The notes under the pieces were generated by a model. It saw only the letters and a program-made list of their open reading frames with translations, was not told the DNA's origin and ran no database searches. The position numbers were made by a program, and so were the translations under genes. Source: Faecalicatena orotica (GTDB taxonomy: Bacteria; Bacillota; Clostridia; Lachnospirales; Lachnospiraceae). Taken from it: a stretch of 64,000 nt of DNA. Where the stretch lies: positions 62,001 through 126,000 of the forward strand of contig NZ_QGDL01000014.1 of assembly GCF_003149245.1 (NCBI RefSeq), written 5' to 3'. Positions 43,843 through 52,432 of this stretch are shown piece after piece (position 1 is the first letter of the stretch; every line of letters starts with the position of its first letter).

Positions 43843-45636
43843 ATGAATGTAACAGAACGTGTAGCTGCACTTAGAAAAGTAATGGCGGAAAAAGGGATCG
43901 ATGCTTACATGGTTCCATCTGCTGATTTTCATCAGAGTGAATATGTTGGGGAATATTTTAAAGCAAGAAGATACATATCCGGATTTACAGGTTCCGCAGG
44001 AACTGTAGTCATAACACAGGACGACGGCGGACTGTGGACAGACGGAAGATATTTTATTCAGGCGGAGACACAGCTAAAGGGAAGCCCAATCCGTTTGTTT
44101 AAAATAAATGAACCAGGATATCCTACCGTAGAGGAATATCTTGCGGATGTTGTTCCGGAAGGCGGTACAGTCGGATTTGACGGACGTGTCATCCCGGTTG
44201 TGGAGGGAAAAGCTCTTGAGGAAGCGTTTGCAAAGAAGAATATTAAGATGCATGACGGCGAAGACCTGATTGATTTAATCTGGGAAGACCGCCCGGCCAT
44301 GTCTGAGGAGAAAGCATTCCTTCTTGATGTGAAATATGCAGGAGAGTCTTTTGAATCCAAACTGGAAAGAATCCGCAAAACAATGCGTGAAAATGGCGCA
44401 AATGTCCATGTAATCGCTACTTTGGATGAAGTGGCATGGCTGTTTAACATCCGTGGGAATGATGTTGTATACACTCCGGTTATTCTTGGATATGCAGCTG
44501 TTACACTAGATAAAGTATACTTGTTTATGGATGAAAGAAAACTCAATGATGAGATCAAAGAGTCCTTTGGAAAAGTAACAGTAGAGATCCGCCCGTATAA
44601 TGATGTCTATGATTATGTGAAGAATCTGTCTCCGGAGGAAATCGTAATGATCGATCCGGAAAGGATGAACTACAAGCTTTATAAGAGCATACCGGCAGAG
44701 GTGTCAAAGGTTGAAGCAGAGAATCCGGCAGTTCTGATGAAGGGCATGAAGAATGAAGTAGAGATTGCCAATACAAGAAATGCTTATATCAAAGACGGTA
44801 TCGCCTGCACGAAGTTCATGTACTGGCTGAAAACGAACATCGGCAAGATGAAGATCACTGAGATCAGCGCGGCCGACGAGCTGGAGCGGTTAAGAAGAGA
44901 GCAGGAAGGCTTTATTGACTTAAGCTTCGAAACGATTGCCGGATACAAGGAACATGCAGCTATGATGCACTATGCGGCTACACCTGAGACGGAATATGAA
45001 CTGAAACCGGAGGGCATGCTTCTGGTAGATTCAGGCGGACACTATTATGAAGGAACAACAGATATTACGAGAACCTATGTTTTAGGAGAACTCAGCGACG
45101 AATTAAAGACACATTATACAACAGTCTTACGTTCCATGATCGATTTGTCTCTGGCAAAATTCCTTTACGGATGCCGCGGATACAATCTGGACATTCTGGC
45201 AAGACAGCCTGTATGGGATCTGGGCCTTGATTTTAAATGCGGAACAGGACATGGCGTAGGCTATATATTAAGCGTTCATGAAGGACCTACCGGATTTCGC
45301 TGGTATATCGTGCCTGAGAAGCATGAGACCCACCCGTTTGAAGAAGGAATGATTATCACGAATGAGCCGGGAATCTATATCGAAGGTTCCCACGGTATCA
45401 GAACGGAAAACCAGCTGATCGTAAAGAAAGCAGAGAAAAATGAAAATGGACAGTTCATGGAATTCGAAAATATCACAATGTCACCGATCGATCTGGATGG
45501 AATTAATCCGGAACTTCTGACAAAACGTGAGAGAGATTATCTGAATGCTTATCACAAACAGGTTTATGATGTGATCGGACCGCACCTGACAGAGGAAGAA
45601 CGTGACTGGCTGAAAGAGTATACAAGGGAAGTTTAA
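43843..45636 (+). CDS. Xaa-Pro aminopeptidase (M24B)
   Basis: A 597-residue aminopeptidase P-type enzyme of the three-domain form. Two N-terminal creatinase-like domains (about 1-300) precede the pita-bread catalytic domain. Metal ligands are recognisable: aspartates in LLVDSGGHYYEGTTDITRTY (about 388-407), histidine in GTGHGVGYILSVHEGP and glutamates in ITNEPGIYIE and GIRTENQ. It removes the first residue from peptides with proline in second position, using two Mn2+ or Zn2+ ions. There is no signal peptide, so it is cytoplasmic. It is followed by an aminotransferase after a single base. Confidence 0.92.
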   Translation: MNVTERVAALRKVMAEKGIDAYMVPSADFHQSEYVGEYFKARRYISGFTGSAGTVVITQDDGGLWTDGRYFIQAETQLKGSPIRLFKINEPGYPTVEEYLADVVPEGGTVGFDGRVIPVVEGKALEEAFAKKNIKMHDGEDLIDLIWEDRPAMSEEKAFLLDVKYAGESFESKLERIRKTMRENGANVHVIATLDEVAWLFNIRGNDVVYTPVILGYAAVTLDKVYLFMDERKLNDEIKESFGKVTVEIRPYNDVYDYVKNLSPEEIVMIDPERMNYKLYKSIPAEVSKVEAENPAVLMKGMKNEVEIANTRNAYIKDGIACTKFMYWLKTNIGKMKITEISAADELERLRREQEGFIDLSFETIAGYKEHAAMMHYAATPETEYELKPEGMLLVDSGGHYYEGTTDITRTYVLGELSDELKTHYTTVLRSMIDLSLAKFLYGCRGYNLDILARQPVWDLGLDFKCGTGHGVGYILSVHEGPTGFRWYIVPEKHETHPFEEGMIITNEPGIYIEGSHGIRTENQLIVKKAEKNENGQFMEFENITMSPIDLDGINPELLTKRERDYLNAYHKQVYDVIGPHLTEEERDWLKEYTREV

Positions 45637-45637
45637 T

Positions 45638-46831
45638 ATGAAGTATGATTTTACAACAATTATGGACAGGGCAGGTCATGACGCCATCGCAGTGGATGAT
45701 ATTCCGATTCCGGGTGCGAGGGTAAAGGATGGTTTCTCGAGACTCCCGATGTGGGTTGCAGACATGAATTTCCCAACGCTGCCATCCATTCTGGATGCAA
45801 TGGAGGAGAGACTTAAGCACCATCATTTCGGCTATTTCAATTTATCGGATGCTTATTTTAACGGGATTATGAACTGGCATAAAGAGAGATTCGGCGTGAC
45901 AGGCATGACCCGGGAAGATATCGGCTATGAAAACGGTGTACTGGGCTGTGTATCAGCCTCGATTCAGGCATTTACAGCGCCGGGGGATGCAGTACTTTTG
46001 CATTCCCCCACCTACATCGGTTTCACGAAAACGATTGAAAATATCGGGAGAAATATTATACTGAGTGACCTGAAGCTGGATGAAAACAATGTCTGGCGGA
46101 TGGACTATGAAGACATGGAGAAAAAGCTCAAGGAAAACAAGATCCACTGTGCTGTGTTCTGTTCCCCGCATAATCCTACAGGAAGAGTCTGGGAGCGGGA
46201 GGAACTTGAGCGGGCAATGGAGCTGTATCAGAAATATGACTGTGTTGTTATTTCTGATGAAATATGGGCGGACCTGACACTCCCCGGACATACGCATATC
46301 CCGCTGCAGACAATTTCCGAGGATGCAAAGAACCGGACAATCAGTGTTTATGCCCCGTCAAAGACCTTTAATCTGGCAGGTCTGATCGGTTCCTACCATG
46401 TCATATACAATTCTTACCTGAGAGACCGCATCGGAAAGGTTTCCGCGGCCTCACATTACAATTCCTGCAACGTGCTGTCAATGCATGCCCTGACAGGGGC
46501 ATACAGCCGGGAAGGAATGGAATGGGTGGATGAACTGCGGCAGGTGCTTGCAGACAATGTTGAGTATGCTTATGGGTTCATCAACAGCCATTTCAAAGGC
46601 GTCAGACTGGCAAAACCACAGGGCACTTACATGTTGTTTCTGGATTGTGAAGAATGGCTGAAGGAACATCAGAAGTCTCTGGATGAACTGCTGAGGGCGG
46701 GCGTTGAAGTCGGCGTAATCTGGCAGGACGGCAGAGCGTTCCACGGAAAATACAGTATACGGGTGAATCTGGCCCTGCCACATGTATTGGTGAAGGAGGC
46801 CTTCGACCGGCTTGACAAGTATGTGTTCTAA
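45638..46831 (+). CDS. PatB/MalY-type PLP-dependent C-S lyase/aminotransferase
   Basis: A 397-residue fold-type I PLP enzyme of the MalY/PatB group, which cleaves cystathionine or cysteine conjugates. Visible: LPMWVADMNF (about 30-39), PTYIGFTKTIE, CSPHNPTGRVW (about 170-180), SDEIWADL and the PLP lysine in APSKTFNLAGL (about 235-245). It has neither membrane nor signal sequence. It is co-transcribed with the aminopeptidase (one-base gap). A beta-lyase fits a set that degrades peptides or sulfur-containing conjugates. A strong terminator follows. Confidence 0.9.
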   Translation: MKYDFTTIMDRAGHDAIAVDDIPIPGARVKDGFSRLPMWVADMNFPTLPSILDAMEERLKHHHFGYFNLSDAYFNGIMNWHKERFGVTGMTREDIGYENGVLGCVSASIQAFTAPGDAVLLHSPTYIGFTKTIENIGRNIILSDLKLDENNVWRMDYEDMEKKLKENKIHCAVFCSPHNPTGRVWEREELERAMELYQKYDCVVISDEIWADLTLPGHTHIPLQTISEDAKNRTISVYAPSKTFNLAGLIGSYHVIYNSYLRDRIGKVSAASHYNSCNVLSMHALTGAYSREGMEWVDELRQVLADNVEYAYGFINSHFKGVRLAKPQGTYMLFLDCEEWLKEHQKSLDELLRAGVEVGVIWQDGRAFHGKYSIRVNLALPHVLVKEAFDRLDKYVF

Positions 46832-46856
46832 TATTTAATATCGGTATTTATAATTT

Positions 46857-46889
46857 GAGAGGAGGGGAGTTCCCTTCTCTCTTTTTTTG
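46857..46889 (+). terminator. Terminator after PatB/MalY gene
   Basis: GAGAGGAGGGGA pairs with TCCCTTCTCTC (bulged) and is followed by seven T. Confidence 0.85.
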
Positions 46890-47043
46890 CCTGTAGATAA
46901 AGTATTTCATTCTTTTTTTATTTTTATATAGCAGGGGGTTGCAAAAAATAGTCAATGGTTTATTCTGTTTATAAGGATTGACCAATAAAGTCAGTTCTAA
47001 GTACCGCAGCTTTAAGCAGGGCGGACAGGCAGGGAGGGGCCAC

Positions 47044-47667
47044 ATGAACGACAAATTTTATTTGCTTGAGGAAGAAAAACAGCTGAAGATTATAAATGCA
47101 GCTATGGAAGTATTCGGAAAAAATGAATACAAGAAAGCTTCCACCGATTTGATTGCGGCAAAGGCCGGAATTTCAAAAGGGTTATTATTTTATTATTTTC
47201 ATAATAAGAAAGAATTATATATGTTTATTTATAATTACCTGATTGAAATTATGAAGGAACAGGTTGCAGATAAGAAGTTTCTGGAGTTAACTGATTTCTT
47301 TGAACTTTTAGAATATGCTGCGACGGGGAAGGTATGGATTCTCGACAAGAATCCATATATTATGGACTTTACAATGAGGGCGTTCTATTCTGAAAAAGAA
47401 TGTGTTTCGGATGATTTAAAATCTGTAAATACGAAGCAGGAAGAGATCATGTACCAGACATACTTTGGACATATAGAAACTTATAAGTTTAAAGATGGGA
47501 TCGATCCATTTAAGGTGTTTAAGATGCTGCGCTGGATGGGCGACGGCTATATCCACGATATACAGATGTCAGGGAGGGGATTCAATATCAATGAGCTGCT
47601 GAAAGAATTCAATGAGTGGATGGACATGATGAAAAGGCTTGTGTATAAGGAGGAGTATCAGATATGA
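47044..47667 (+). CDS. TetR-family transcriptional regulator
   Basis: A 207-residue TetR-type repressor. The N-terminal helix-turn-helix is in IINAAMEVFGKNEYKKASTD and LIAAKAGISKGLLFYYFHNKKELY (about 16-58). The C-terminal ligand domain is family-specific with no clear relatives by eye. ATG 47044 has GGAGGG close upstream; the in-frame start at 46978 lacks one. It overlaps the following ABC ATPase gene by four bases, so it probably regulates its own operon, a common arrangement for drug- or bile-responsive exporters. Confidence 0.88.
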   Translation: MNDKFYLLEEEKQLKIINAAMEVFGKNEYKKASTDLIAAKAGISKGLLFYYFHNKKELYMFIYNYLIEIMKEQVADKKFLELTDFFELLEYAATGKVWILDKNPYIMDFTMRAFYSEKECVSDDLKSVNTKQEEIMYQTYFGHIETYKFKDGIDPFKVFKMLRWMGDGYIHDIQMSGRGFNINELLKEFNEWMDMMKRLVYKEEYQI

Positions 47668-48560
47668 GTGTAATTGAGATCAGCCATATTACGAAAGACT
47701 ATGGGAAAGGCCGGGGCGTTTTTGATGTGAGCTTTTCAGTAAATCAGGGTGAAGTGCTGGGGTTTCTGGGGCCCAACGGTGCGGGGAAGACAACAACCAT
47801 CCGCCAGTTGATGGGATTTATGAAACCGGACAGCGGAAAGCTGTCCATTATGGGGATGGACTGCTTTAAAAATACAGAGAAAATACAGAAATCTGTTGGG
47901 TATCTGCCGGGCGAAATTGCCTTTATAGATTCTATGAATGGAATGGAGTTTATACGTTTCGTGGCTAAGATGAAGAAGATGAAAGGGCTGGGGCGGGCTG
48001 AAGAACTCATGGAGATGTTCGAACTCAATGCGTCCGGGAGACTCAAAAAAATGTCAAAAGGAATGAAACAGAAGATAGGAATTGTCTGTGCATTTATGGA
48101 CCCGGAGGCTGATATCATGATTCTGGACGAGCCAACATCTGGTTTGGATCCTCTCATGCAGAACCGTTTCGTAGAGCTGATCCTTTCAGAAAAGAAACAG
48201 GGGAAAACGATATTGATGTCTTCACACATGTTTGAGGAGATTGAACGCACATGTGACCGCGCTGCGATTATCAGGAGTGGACGGCTGGCTGCTGTGGAAG
48301 AGATTGAGAAGCTGAAAGAAGGCCGTCAGAAGGTGATTGAAGTTACGTTTAAAGAATCCCCGATGGCGGAAGAATTCGCGGCGGCCTTCCCGAGAGCTGT
48401 TTATCAGCCGGGGGGCAAAATTGTGACAGTCAAGGTTGGAAAGAATCTGGATGCATTTATCAAAAAGGCCGGAGAATATACGGTGACGGACTTTAATGTG
48501 CGGACCCAGAGCCTGGAAGAGTTCTTTATGCATTTTTACGGAGAGGGGGCAGACAAGTAA
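47664..48560 (+). CDS. ABC transporter ATPase
   Basis: A 298-residue ATPase of the drug/antibiotic exporter class. Walker A GPNGAGKTT (about 37-45), signature SKGMKQKIGIV (about 132-142), Walker B IMILDEPTSGLDP and H-loop MSSHMF. A C-terminal extension of about 80 residues after the ATPase core is typical of this group. It pairs with the permease that begins one base into its stop codon. Ribosome binding site AGGAGG. Confidence 0.92.
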   Translation: MSVIEISHITKDYGKGRGVFDVSFSVNQGEVLGFLGPNGAGKTTTIRQLMGFMKPDSGKLSIMGMDCFKNTEKIQKSVGYLPGEIAFIDSMNGMEFIRFVAKMKKMKGLGRAEELMEMFELNASGRLKKMSKGMKQKIGIVCAFMDPEADIMILDEPTSGLDPLMQNRFVELILSEKKQGKTILMSSHMFEEIERTCDRAAIIRSGRLAAVEEIEKLKEGRQKVIEVTFKESPMAEEFAAAFPRAVYQPGGKIVTVKVGKNLDAFIKKAGEYTVTDFNVRTQSLEEFFMHFYGEGADK

Positions 48561-49357
48561 TGAATACAACACTGTTTAAAAAAGAAATCAAATCGAACTG
48601 GCTGCTGCTTGTTATTTTTCTGGCGGTGCTTAGTGTGTACGGGAGCATGATTACAATTATGTTTGACCCGAAAATGGGGGACAGCTTAAAGCTGATGGCA
48701 GAAAGTATGCCGCAGATGTTCGCGGCCTTTGGCATGAATAATCCCGGAACAACATTGCTGCAGTTTGTTTCAAGTTATTTGTACGGCTGGCTTTTTATTG
48801 GTTTCCCCGGGGTGTTTATCATCATTCTGACAAACAGGCTGGCATCAAAATATGTGGACAATGGATCAATGGCATATCTGCTGGCCGCGCCGGTAAAGCG
48901 CTGGAAGATTATGCTGACACAGGCAGTTTTCATGTTATTATGCCTTGTGATTATGGTTGGATTTGTGACAGCACTGATACTTGCGTTTTGTGAAGGTATG
49001 TTTCCGGGGGAAATGGAAGTCAAGGCTTTTCTGCGGGTGAATATCGGTCTGTTGGGGCTGTTGGTGTTTTTAGGCGGCATAGGGTTCTGTGCATCCTGTT
49101 TTTGCAACGAAACGAAATACTCATCGGCAGTCAGCACGACAGTTTTAGTGTATTCTCTTCTGGCGCAGATGATTTCGAGAGTTGGGGATAAATTTGAAAA
49201 TCTGAAGTATGCCACGCCTCTGACTTTGTTTGATGTTGATGGACTAGGGGCAGGAGACAGTCAGGCGTGGGCAGTATGCTGCATATTGTATGCGGCCGGG
49301 ATCATTCTCATTGGAATTGGGATCGTGCGGTTTAGTAAGAGGGACCTGCCGCTTTGA
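48560..49357 (+). CDS. ABC-2-type permease
   Basis: A 265-residue membrane protein with six hydrophobic segments. The first (about 12-30, WLLLVIFLAVLSVYGSM) is followed by a loop, then segments near 72-95, 115-140, 155-175, 190-210 and 240-258. It forms the membrane part of the TetR-controlled exporter with the preceding ATPase. The gene overlaps the ATPase stop codon by one base. Followed by a terminator. Confidence 0.88.
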   Translation: MNTTLFKKEIKSNWLLLVIFLAVLSVYGSMITIMFDPKMGDSLKLMAESMPQMFAAFGMNNPGTTLLQFVSSYLYGWLFIGFPGVFIIILTNRLASKYVDNGSMAYLLAAPVKRWKIMLTQAVFMLLCLVIMVGFVTALILAFCEGMFPGEMEVKAFLRVNIGLLGLLVFLGGIGFCASCFCNETKYSSAVSTTVLVYSLLAQMISRVGDKFENLKYATPLTLFDVDGLGAGDSQAWAVCCILYAAGIILIGIGIVRFSKRDLPL

Positions 49358-49413
49358 CCCGGGGGGACAGGAAATAAGGACACAGTAAAAGAATACAGAA
49401 AGTATGAAGAAAG

Positions 49414-49446
49414 GCATGACCGGGAGCACTTCGGTCGTGCTTTTTA
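49414..49446 (+). terminator. Terminator of the TetR-ABC operon
   Basis: GCATGACCG pairs with CGGTCGTGC (one G-U) around GGAGCACTT-like loop, followed by TTTTTAAG. Confidence 0.75.
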
Positions 49447-49527
49447 AGATTGTAAAAAAGATAGGACCGTTTACGATTCCGTATAATGGGAATGATATGA
49501 ACAAATATAATTCTCAGGAGGAAAAGT

Positions 49528-50361
49528 ATGTACAGATTGAGTCCGGAAGATCTTCTTTCATTTGAAAAACATTTGACTGAAGAAGAAAAAAGTAAGGCAA
49601 CCACTGAAAAATATTTGAGGGATATCCGTTGCTTTAGACGTTTCCTACAGGATGGGGACATCAGCAAAGAGCAGACGATTGCATATAAAAAGTACCTGTT
49701 AGAAAGATATGCTCCCTCTAGTGTGAATTCCATGCTGGTATCACTTAATTGTTTTCTGCGTTATGCCGGTAAACAGGAATTCTGTGTGAAATTATTGAAG
49801 GTCCAGAGGCAGATCTTTGCCACGGAAGATAAAGAACTGAACAGGCAGGAGTACCAGCGTCTTGTAAAAGCGGCCGGGGATACACGGATGTCATATATTA
49901 TCAGGACTATCTGCGGTACGGGGATCAGGGTAAGTGAACTGGAATATATCACGGCAGAAGCTGTCAGGGCCGGTAAGGCCACTGTCCGGTGTAAAAGCAA
50001 AACAAGGGTCATCTTCATACCGGCAATGGTACAAAAAATATTATTTAAGTTCATAAAAAAAACCGGTCACAAAACCGGACCTGTATTTGTGAGTAGAAGT
50101 GGGAAACCTCTCGGCCGGAAAAATATCTGGAGGGATATGAAAGCATTGTGTTTAAAAGCGAAAGTGGCTGAGAATAAGGTTTTTCCACATAATCTCCGCC
50201 ATTTATTTGCGAGAACATTTTACTCTGTTGAGAAAGATATCGTGAGGCTGGCTGATCTGCTGGGACACAGCAGCATTAACACGACCCGGGTGTATACGAT
50301 AGAAACAGGTGAACAGCATATGGATTGTTTGGATCGTGTACAAATGTGTCTGATGACATAA
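49528..50361 (+). CDS. Tyrosine recombinase (site-specific, XerC/D-like), probable DNA invertase
   Basis: A 277-residue tyrosine recombinase. The N-terminal SAM-like domain (about 1-95) binds DNA. The catalytic domain has arginine I in CGTGIRVSELEYI (about 130-142), HNLRH (His-x-x-Arg, about 222-226), the LLGHSSINTT histidine and the nucleophile tyrosine in TRVYTIETG (about 257). No excisionase, replication or conjugation genes are nearby. The stop codon lies inside the left 20-bp inverted site (50355-50374), whose reverse complement is at 50628-50647. This makes a local invertase acting on the segment after its own gene the best reading. ATG has CAGGAGG upstream. Confidence 0.9.
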   Translation: MYRLSPEDLLSFEKHLTEEEKSKATTEKYLRDIRCFRRFLQDGDISKEQTIAYKKYLLERYAPSSVNSMLVSLNCFLRYAGKQEFCVKLLKVQRQIFATEDKELNRQEYQRLVKAAGDTRMSYIIRTICGTGIRVSELEYITAEAVRAGKATVRCKSKTRVIFIPAMVQKILFKFIKKTGHKTGPVFVSRSGKPLGRKNIWRDMKALCLKAKVAENKVFPHNLRHLFARTFYSVEKDIVRLADLLGHSSINTTRVYTIETGEQHMDCLDRVQMCLMT

Positions 50362-50374
50362 TGTCAATTATGTC
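50355..50374 (+). repeat. Left inverted recombination site (candidate)
   Basis: GACATAAT-GTCA-ATTATGTC. Eight-base arms are perfect inverted repeats around an asymmetric GTCA centre, the usual form of a tyrosine-recombinase core site. It includes the recombinase stop codon. A partial extra copy of the arm (CAGTATGTCA) lies just inside at 50379-50388. Confidence 0.8.
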
Positions 50375-50411
50375 ATCCAGTATGTCATTTATATAGTAAA
50401 TATCTTTGATT

Positions 50412-50440
50412 ATTATAGCATTGACGGACTGTCAGCTCAA
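50412..50440 (-). promoter_or_regulatory. Promoter within the invertible segment, facing left
   Basis: On the minus strand TTGAGC (complement of 50435-50440), 17-base spacer, TATAAT (complement of 50412-50417). In the present orientation it would transcribe back through the left site into the recombinase gene as antisense. No comparably good promoter faces right inside the segment. Confidence 0.75.
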
Positions 50441-50509
50441 CTTTGGACAGAGAAAATGAAAGAAAATAATAAGATTTACATATGTGTAATATTTCGTTTC
50501 ACTGAAATG

Positions 50510-50575
50510 GGCGCAAAAATGAAGCCATCAAGCGGACCTTGAAAAGCGGTGGCTTCATTTTTGCGCCTCTTTTTG
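50510..50575 (+). terminator. Strong terminator inside the invertible segment
   Basis: Perfect 18-base arms 50510-50527 and 50550-50567 (GGCGCAAAAATGAAGCCA and its complement) with a 22-base loop, followed by CTCTTTTT. In the present orientation it would stop read-through from the recombinase gene before the downstream gene. In the inverted orientation the T-run is on the wrong side. Confidence 0.85.
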
Positions 50576-50627
50576 CAATTTTATTGGCGGCATTCAATCT
50601 TTAGTAATCTGACCATACTGATATGAA

Positions 50628-50647
50628 GACATAATTGACATTATGTC
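50628..50647 (-). repeat. Right inverted recombination site (candidate)
   Basis: GACATAAT-TGAC-ATTATGTC, the exact reverse complement of 50355-50374. Its palindromic arms extend to 11 bases (GAAGACATAAT / ATTATGTCTTC). Just inside, read on the minus strand, CAGTATGGTCA parallels the extra element beside the left site. It ends ten bases before the GGGAGGA ribosome binding site of the downstream gene. Confidence 0.8.
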
Positions 50648-50667
50648 TTCCGGTGCGGGAGGATAAA

Positions 50668-51537
50668 ATGGAGTCAAGAATATACAGGAAACAAACCTGG
50701 GATGAATGGTATCTGTGTGCGAAAGATTATTTTGAAGAACATGGGGATCTGCTTGTGCCCTCCAATTATATAACAGCGGACGGCTACCGTCTGGGACGTT
50801 GGATTGAGCGGCAGCGGGCGCGGTTTAACGGGCTTCTTGCCAGCCCAATCTATCATGATGAACAAATTGCCCTGGAAAGTATCGGGATGGTCTGGAAGCT
50901 GGAGGACAGACTTGAATGGGACAAATGGATTTCTCTGGCAGAAGGGTATTATCGGCAATATGGAAATCTGGAAGTTAATACCGAATATGTAGCAGATGGG
51001 TACCGGCTCGGATATTGGCTTAGGGAACAGAGGAAAAAGCGGAAATCCGGGAAATTGACGGAAAAGCAGATTAGAGATTTGGACCGGTACAAAATGATCT
51101 GGAGCTGCTATGAAAGAAGGAGCTGGAATAACTGGTATTCTATGGCAGAAGAATATTTTCTGGAAAACGGGAATCTGCTGATTCCGTTGAATTATAGGAC
51201 TAAGGGAGGGGAACGGCTGGGAATATGGATTTTTGTCCAGCGGGAAAGGTACAGCCAGAAAGGAGGGCGCAAGCCTCTTAACAAGGAACAGATTCAGGCA
51301 CTAGAGAGGATTTTGATGGTCTGGGAACTTGATAATGTGCGGGAGGAAAAGTGGACGGCCATGTATCAGTGGGTAAGTGAATATAAAAGAGAATATGGCC
51401 GTCTGCCTCTGGGAAGAGAATTGAAGGCTCCGGACGGGCGAAGTATGGGAAACTGGATATCTGTGCAAAGAAAGGCTCTGAAGCAGGGGAAGATGTCTGT
51501 GGCTAAAGCAAAGCAGCTGGAGACTCTGGAAATCTGA
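50668..51537 (+). CDS. Protein of four helicase-associated (HA) domain repeats
   Basis: A 289-residue soluble protein made almost wholly of four repeats of about 65-70 residues (near 8-75, 76-145, 147-218, 222-289). Each has the pattern W-x2-WY/W-x3-A-x-YF-x2-H/Y-G-N/D-L-x-V/I-P, then GYRLGxWI-x2-QR and LxxIxMVW. This matches the helicase-associated domain, usually found in tandem after helicase cores and thought to bind nucleic acid. No helicase domain is present here. ATG 50668 follows GGGAGGA; upstream in-frame codons lie in the recombination site. In the current orientation the gene appears promoterless behind a terminator, so it is likely off. Confidence 0.8.
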   Translation: MESRIYRKQTWDEWYLCAKDYFEEHGDLLVPSNYITADGYRLGRWIERQRARFNGLLASPIYHDEQIALESIGMVWKLEDRLEWDKWISLAEGYYRQYGNLEVNTEYVADGYRLGYWLREQRKKRKSGKLTEKQIRDLDRYKMIWSCYERRSWNNWYSMAEEYFLENGNLLIPLNYRTKGGERLGIWIFVQRERYSQKGGRKPLNKEQIQALERILMVWELDNVREEKWTAMYQWVSEYKREYGRLPLGRELKAPDGRSMGNWISVQRKALKQGKMSVAKAKQLETLEI

Positions 51538-51661
51538 GCAATCAGCGTCCTGATGAAAGTGTATCCGGTGATTTATAAGTTGTATCCCGGAGCCTGTTTG
51601 TGGTATCATACCCATAATGACGATTTGATTATTAGGTTAGAATTATAAAGAGGAAAAGGCT

Positions 51662-52324
51662 ATGCAGTCAATATTAATTATAGAAGATGATCCCAATATC
51701 AATAACATGGTTGCTGAATATCTACAGGAGAACAATTACACGTGTACCCAGGCGTTTTCAGGCAGTGAAGGTGCACTGCGTTTTTCGATGGAGACTTATG
51801 ACCTGATTCTGCTGGACCTGATGCTCCCAGGGCAGACGGGGGAAGAGCTGATTCATACGTTTGCTGGTAAAGTTCCGGTCATTGTGCTTTCTGCAAAAAA
51901 TGAGCTGGACAGTAAAGTAGAACTGCTCTCGTCGGGAGCTAATGACTATATCTGTAAACCCTTTGATCTTCGTGAACTTCTTGTGCGCATTCAGGTACAG
52001 CTTCGCAGTTCGCAGTCGTTTGATTCAGGGAGTATCCTTCATTATAAGGAATGGACGCTCAGCCCGGATACTCAGGAGATGACCGTTGCAGGAAAGAATA
52101 TAGATTTTACAAAACATGAATTTAAAATACTGGAATTATTATGCAAGCATCCGAAAAAAGTATTTACCAAACAGGTAATCTATGAATATGCATGGGGTGA
52201 CGAGTATTTTATAGAAGATAAGACGATCAATGTACACATCAGTAATATCCGTTCAAAACTGAAACCAACTGGGACGGAAACTTATATCCAGACTGTATGG
52301 GGGATGGGCTTTAAACTTTCTTAA
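51662..52324 (+). CDS. OmpR-family response regulator
   Basis: A 220-residue regulator. The receiver (1-115) has IIEDDPNINNM, phospho-acceptor in LILLDLMLPGQTGEE (about 51) and CKPFDLREL. The winged helix (about 128-220) has TKHEFKILELLCKHPKKVFTKQ and VWGMGFKLS at the end. It starts a four-gene set regulator-ATPase-permease-kinase, with the cognate kinase at the far end (54162). The kinase near the exporter suggests peptide-antibiotic sensing. Ribosome binding site AAGAGGAAAAGG is moderate. Confidence 0.9.
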   Translation: MQSILIIEDDPNINNMVAEYLQENNYTCTQAFSGSEGALRFSMETYDLILLDLMLPGQTGEELIHTFAGKVPVIVLSAKNELDSKVELLSSGANDYICKPFDLRELLVRIQVQLRSSQSFDSGSILHYKEWTLSPDTQEMTVAGKNIDFTKHEFKILELLCKHPKKVFTKQVIYEYAWGDEYFIEDKTINVHISNIRSKLKPTGTETYIQTVWGMGFKLS

Positions 52325-52432
52325 ACTTTTCTTTGCGCTTTTTGAATTTTGTGGGGCTACACTATAATTACATCAAAGGATGAGAGTGTGTTTCGAGAAG
52401 GAATGCGCTCTGAAGCAAAGAAAGGAGCTGCC

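Larger units (their letters stand above)
50375..50627. other. Predicted invertible promoter segment (253 bp)
   Basis: Bounded by two 20-bp sites that are exact reverse complements. The segment holds a minus-strand promoter at its left end (50412-50440) and a plus-strand terminator at 50510-50575. Recombination between inverted sites would flip it. In the inverted form the promoter would be at 50562-50590, facing the downstream gene, with a leader of about 70 bases. No coding sequence is supported inside. Confidence 0.75.

Noticed and set aside
49528-50361. Integrase of a prophage or conjugative element
   Set aside because: No excisionase, replication, conjugation or phage genes flank it, and the linked sites are inverted, not direct, repeats.
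50355-50647. The two 20-bp sites as simple repressor operators only
   Set aside because: Operators alone would not explain opposite orientation of the asymmetric centres, mirrored accessory elements and adjacency to a recombinase. It remains the main alternative.
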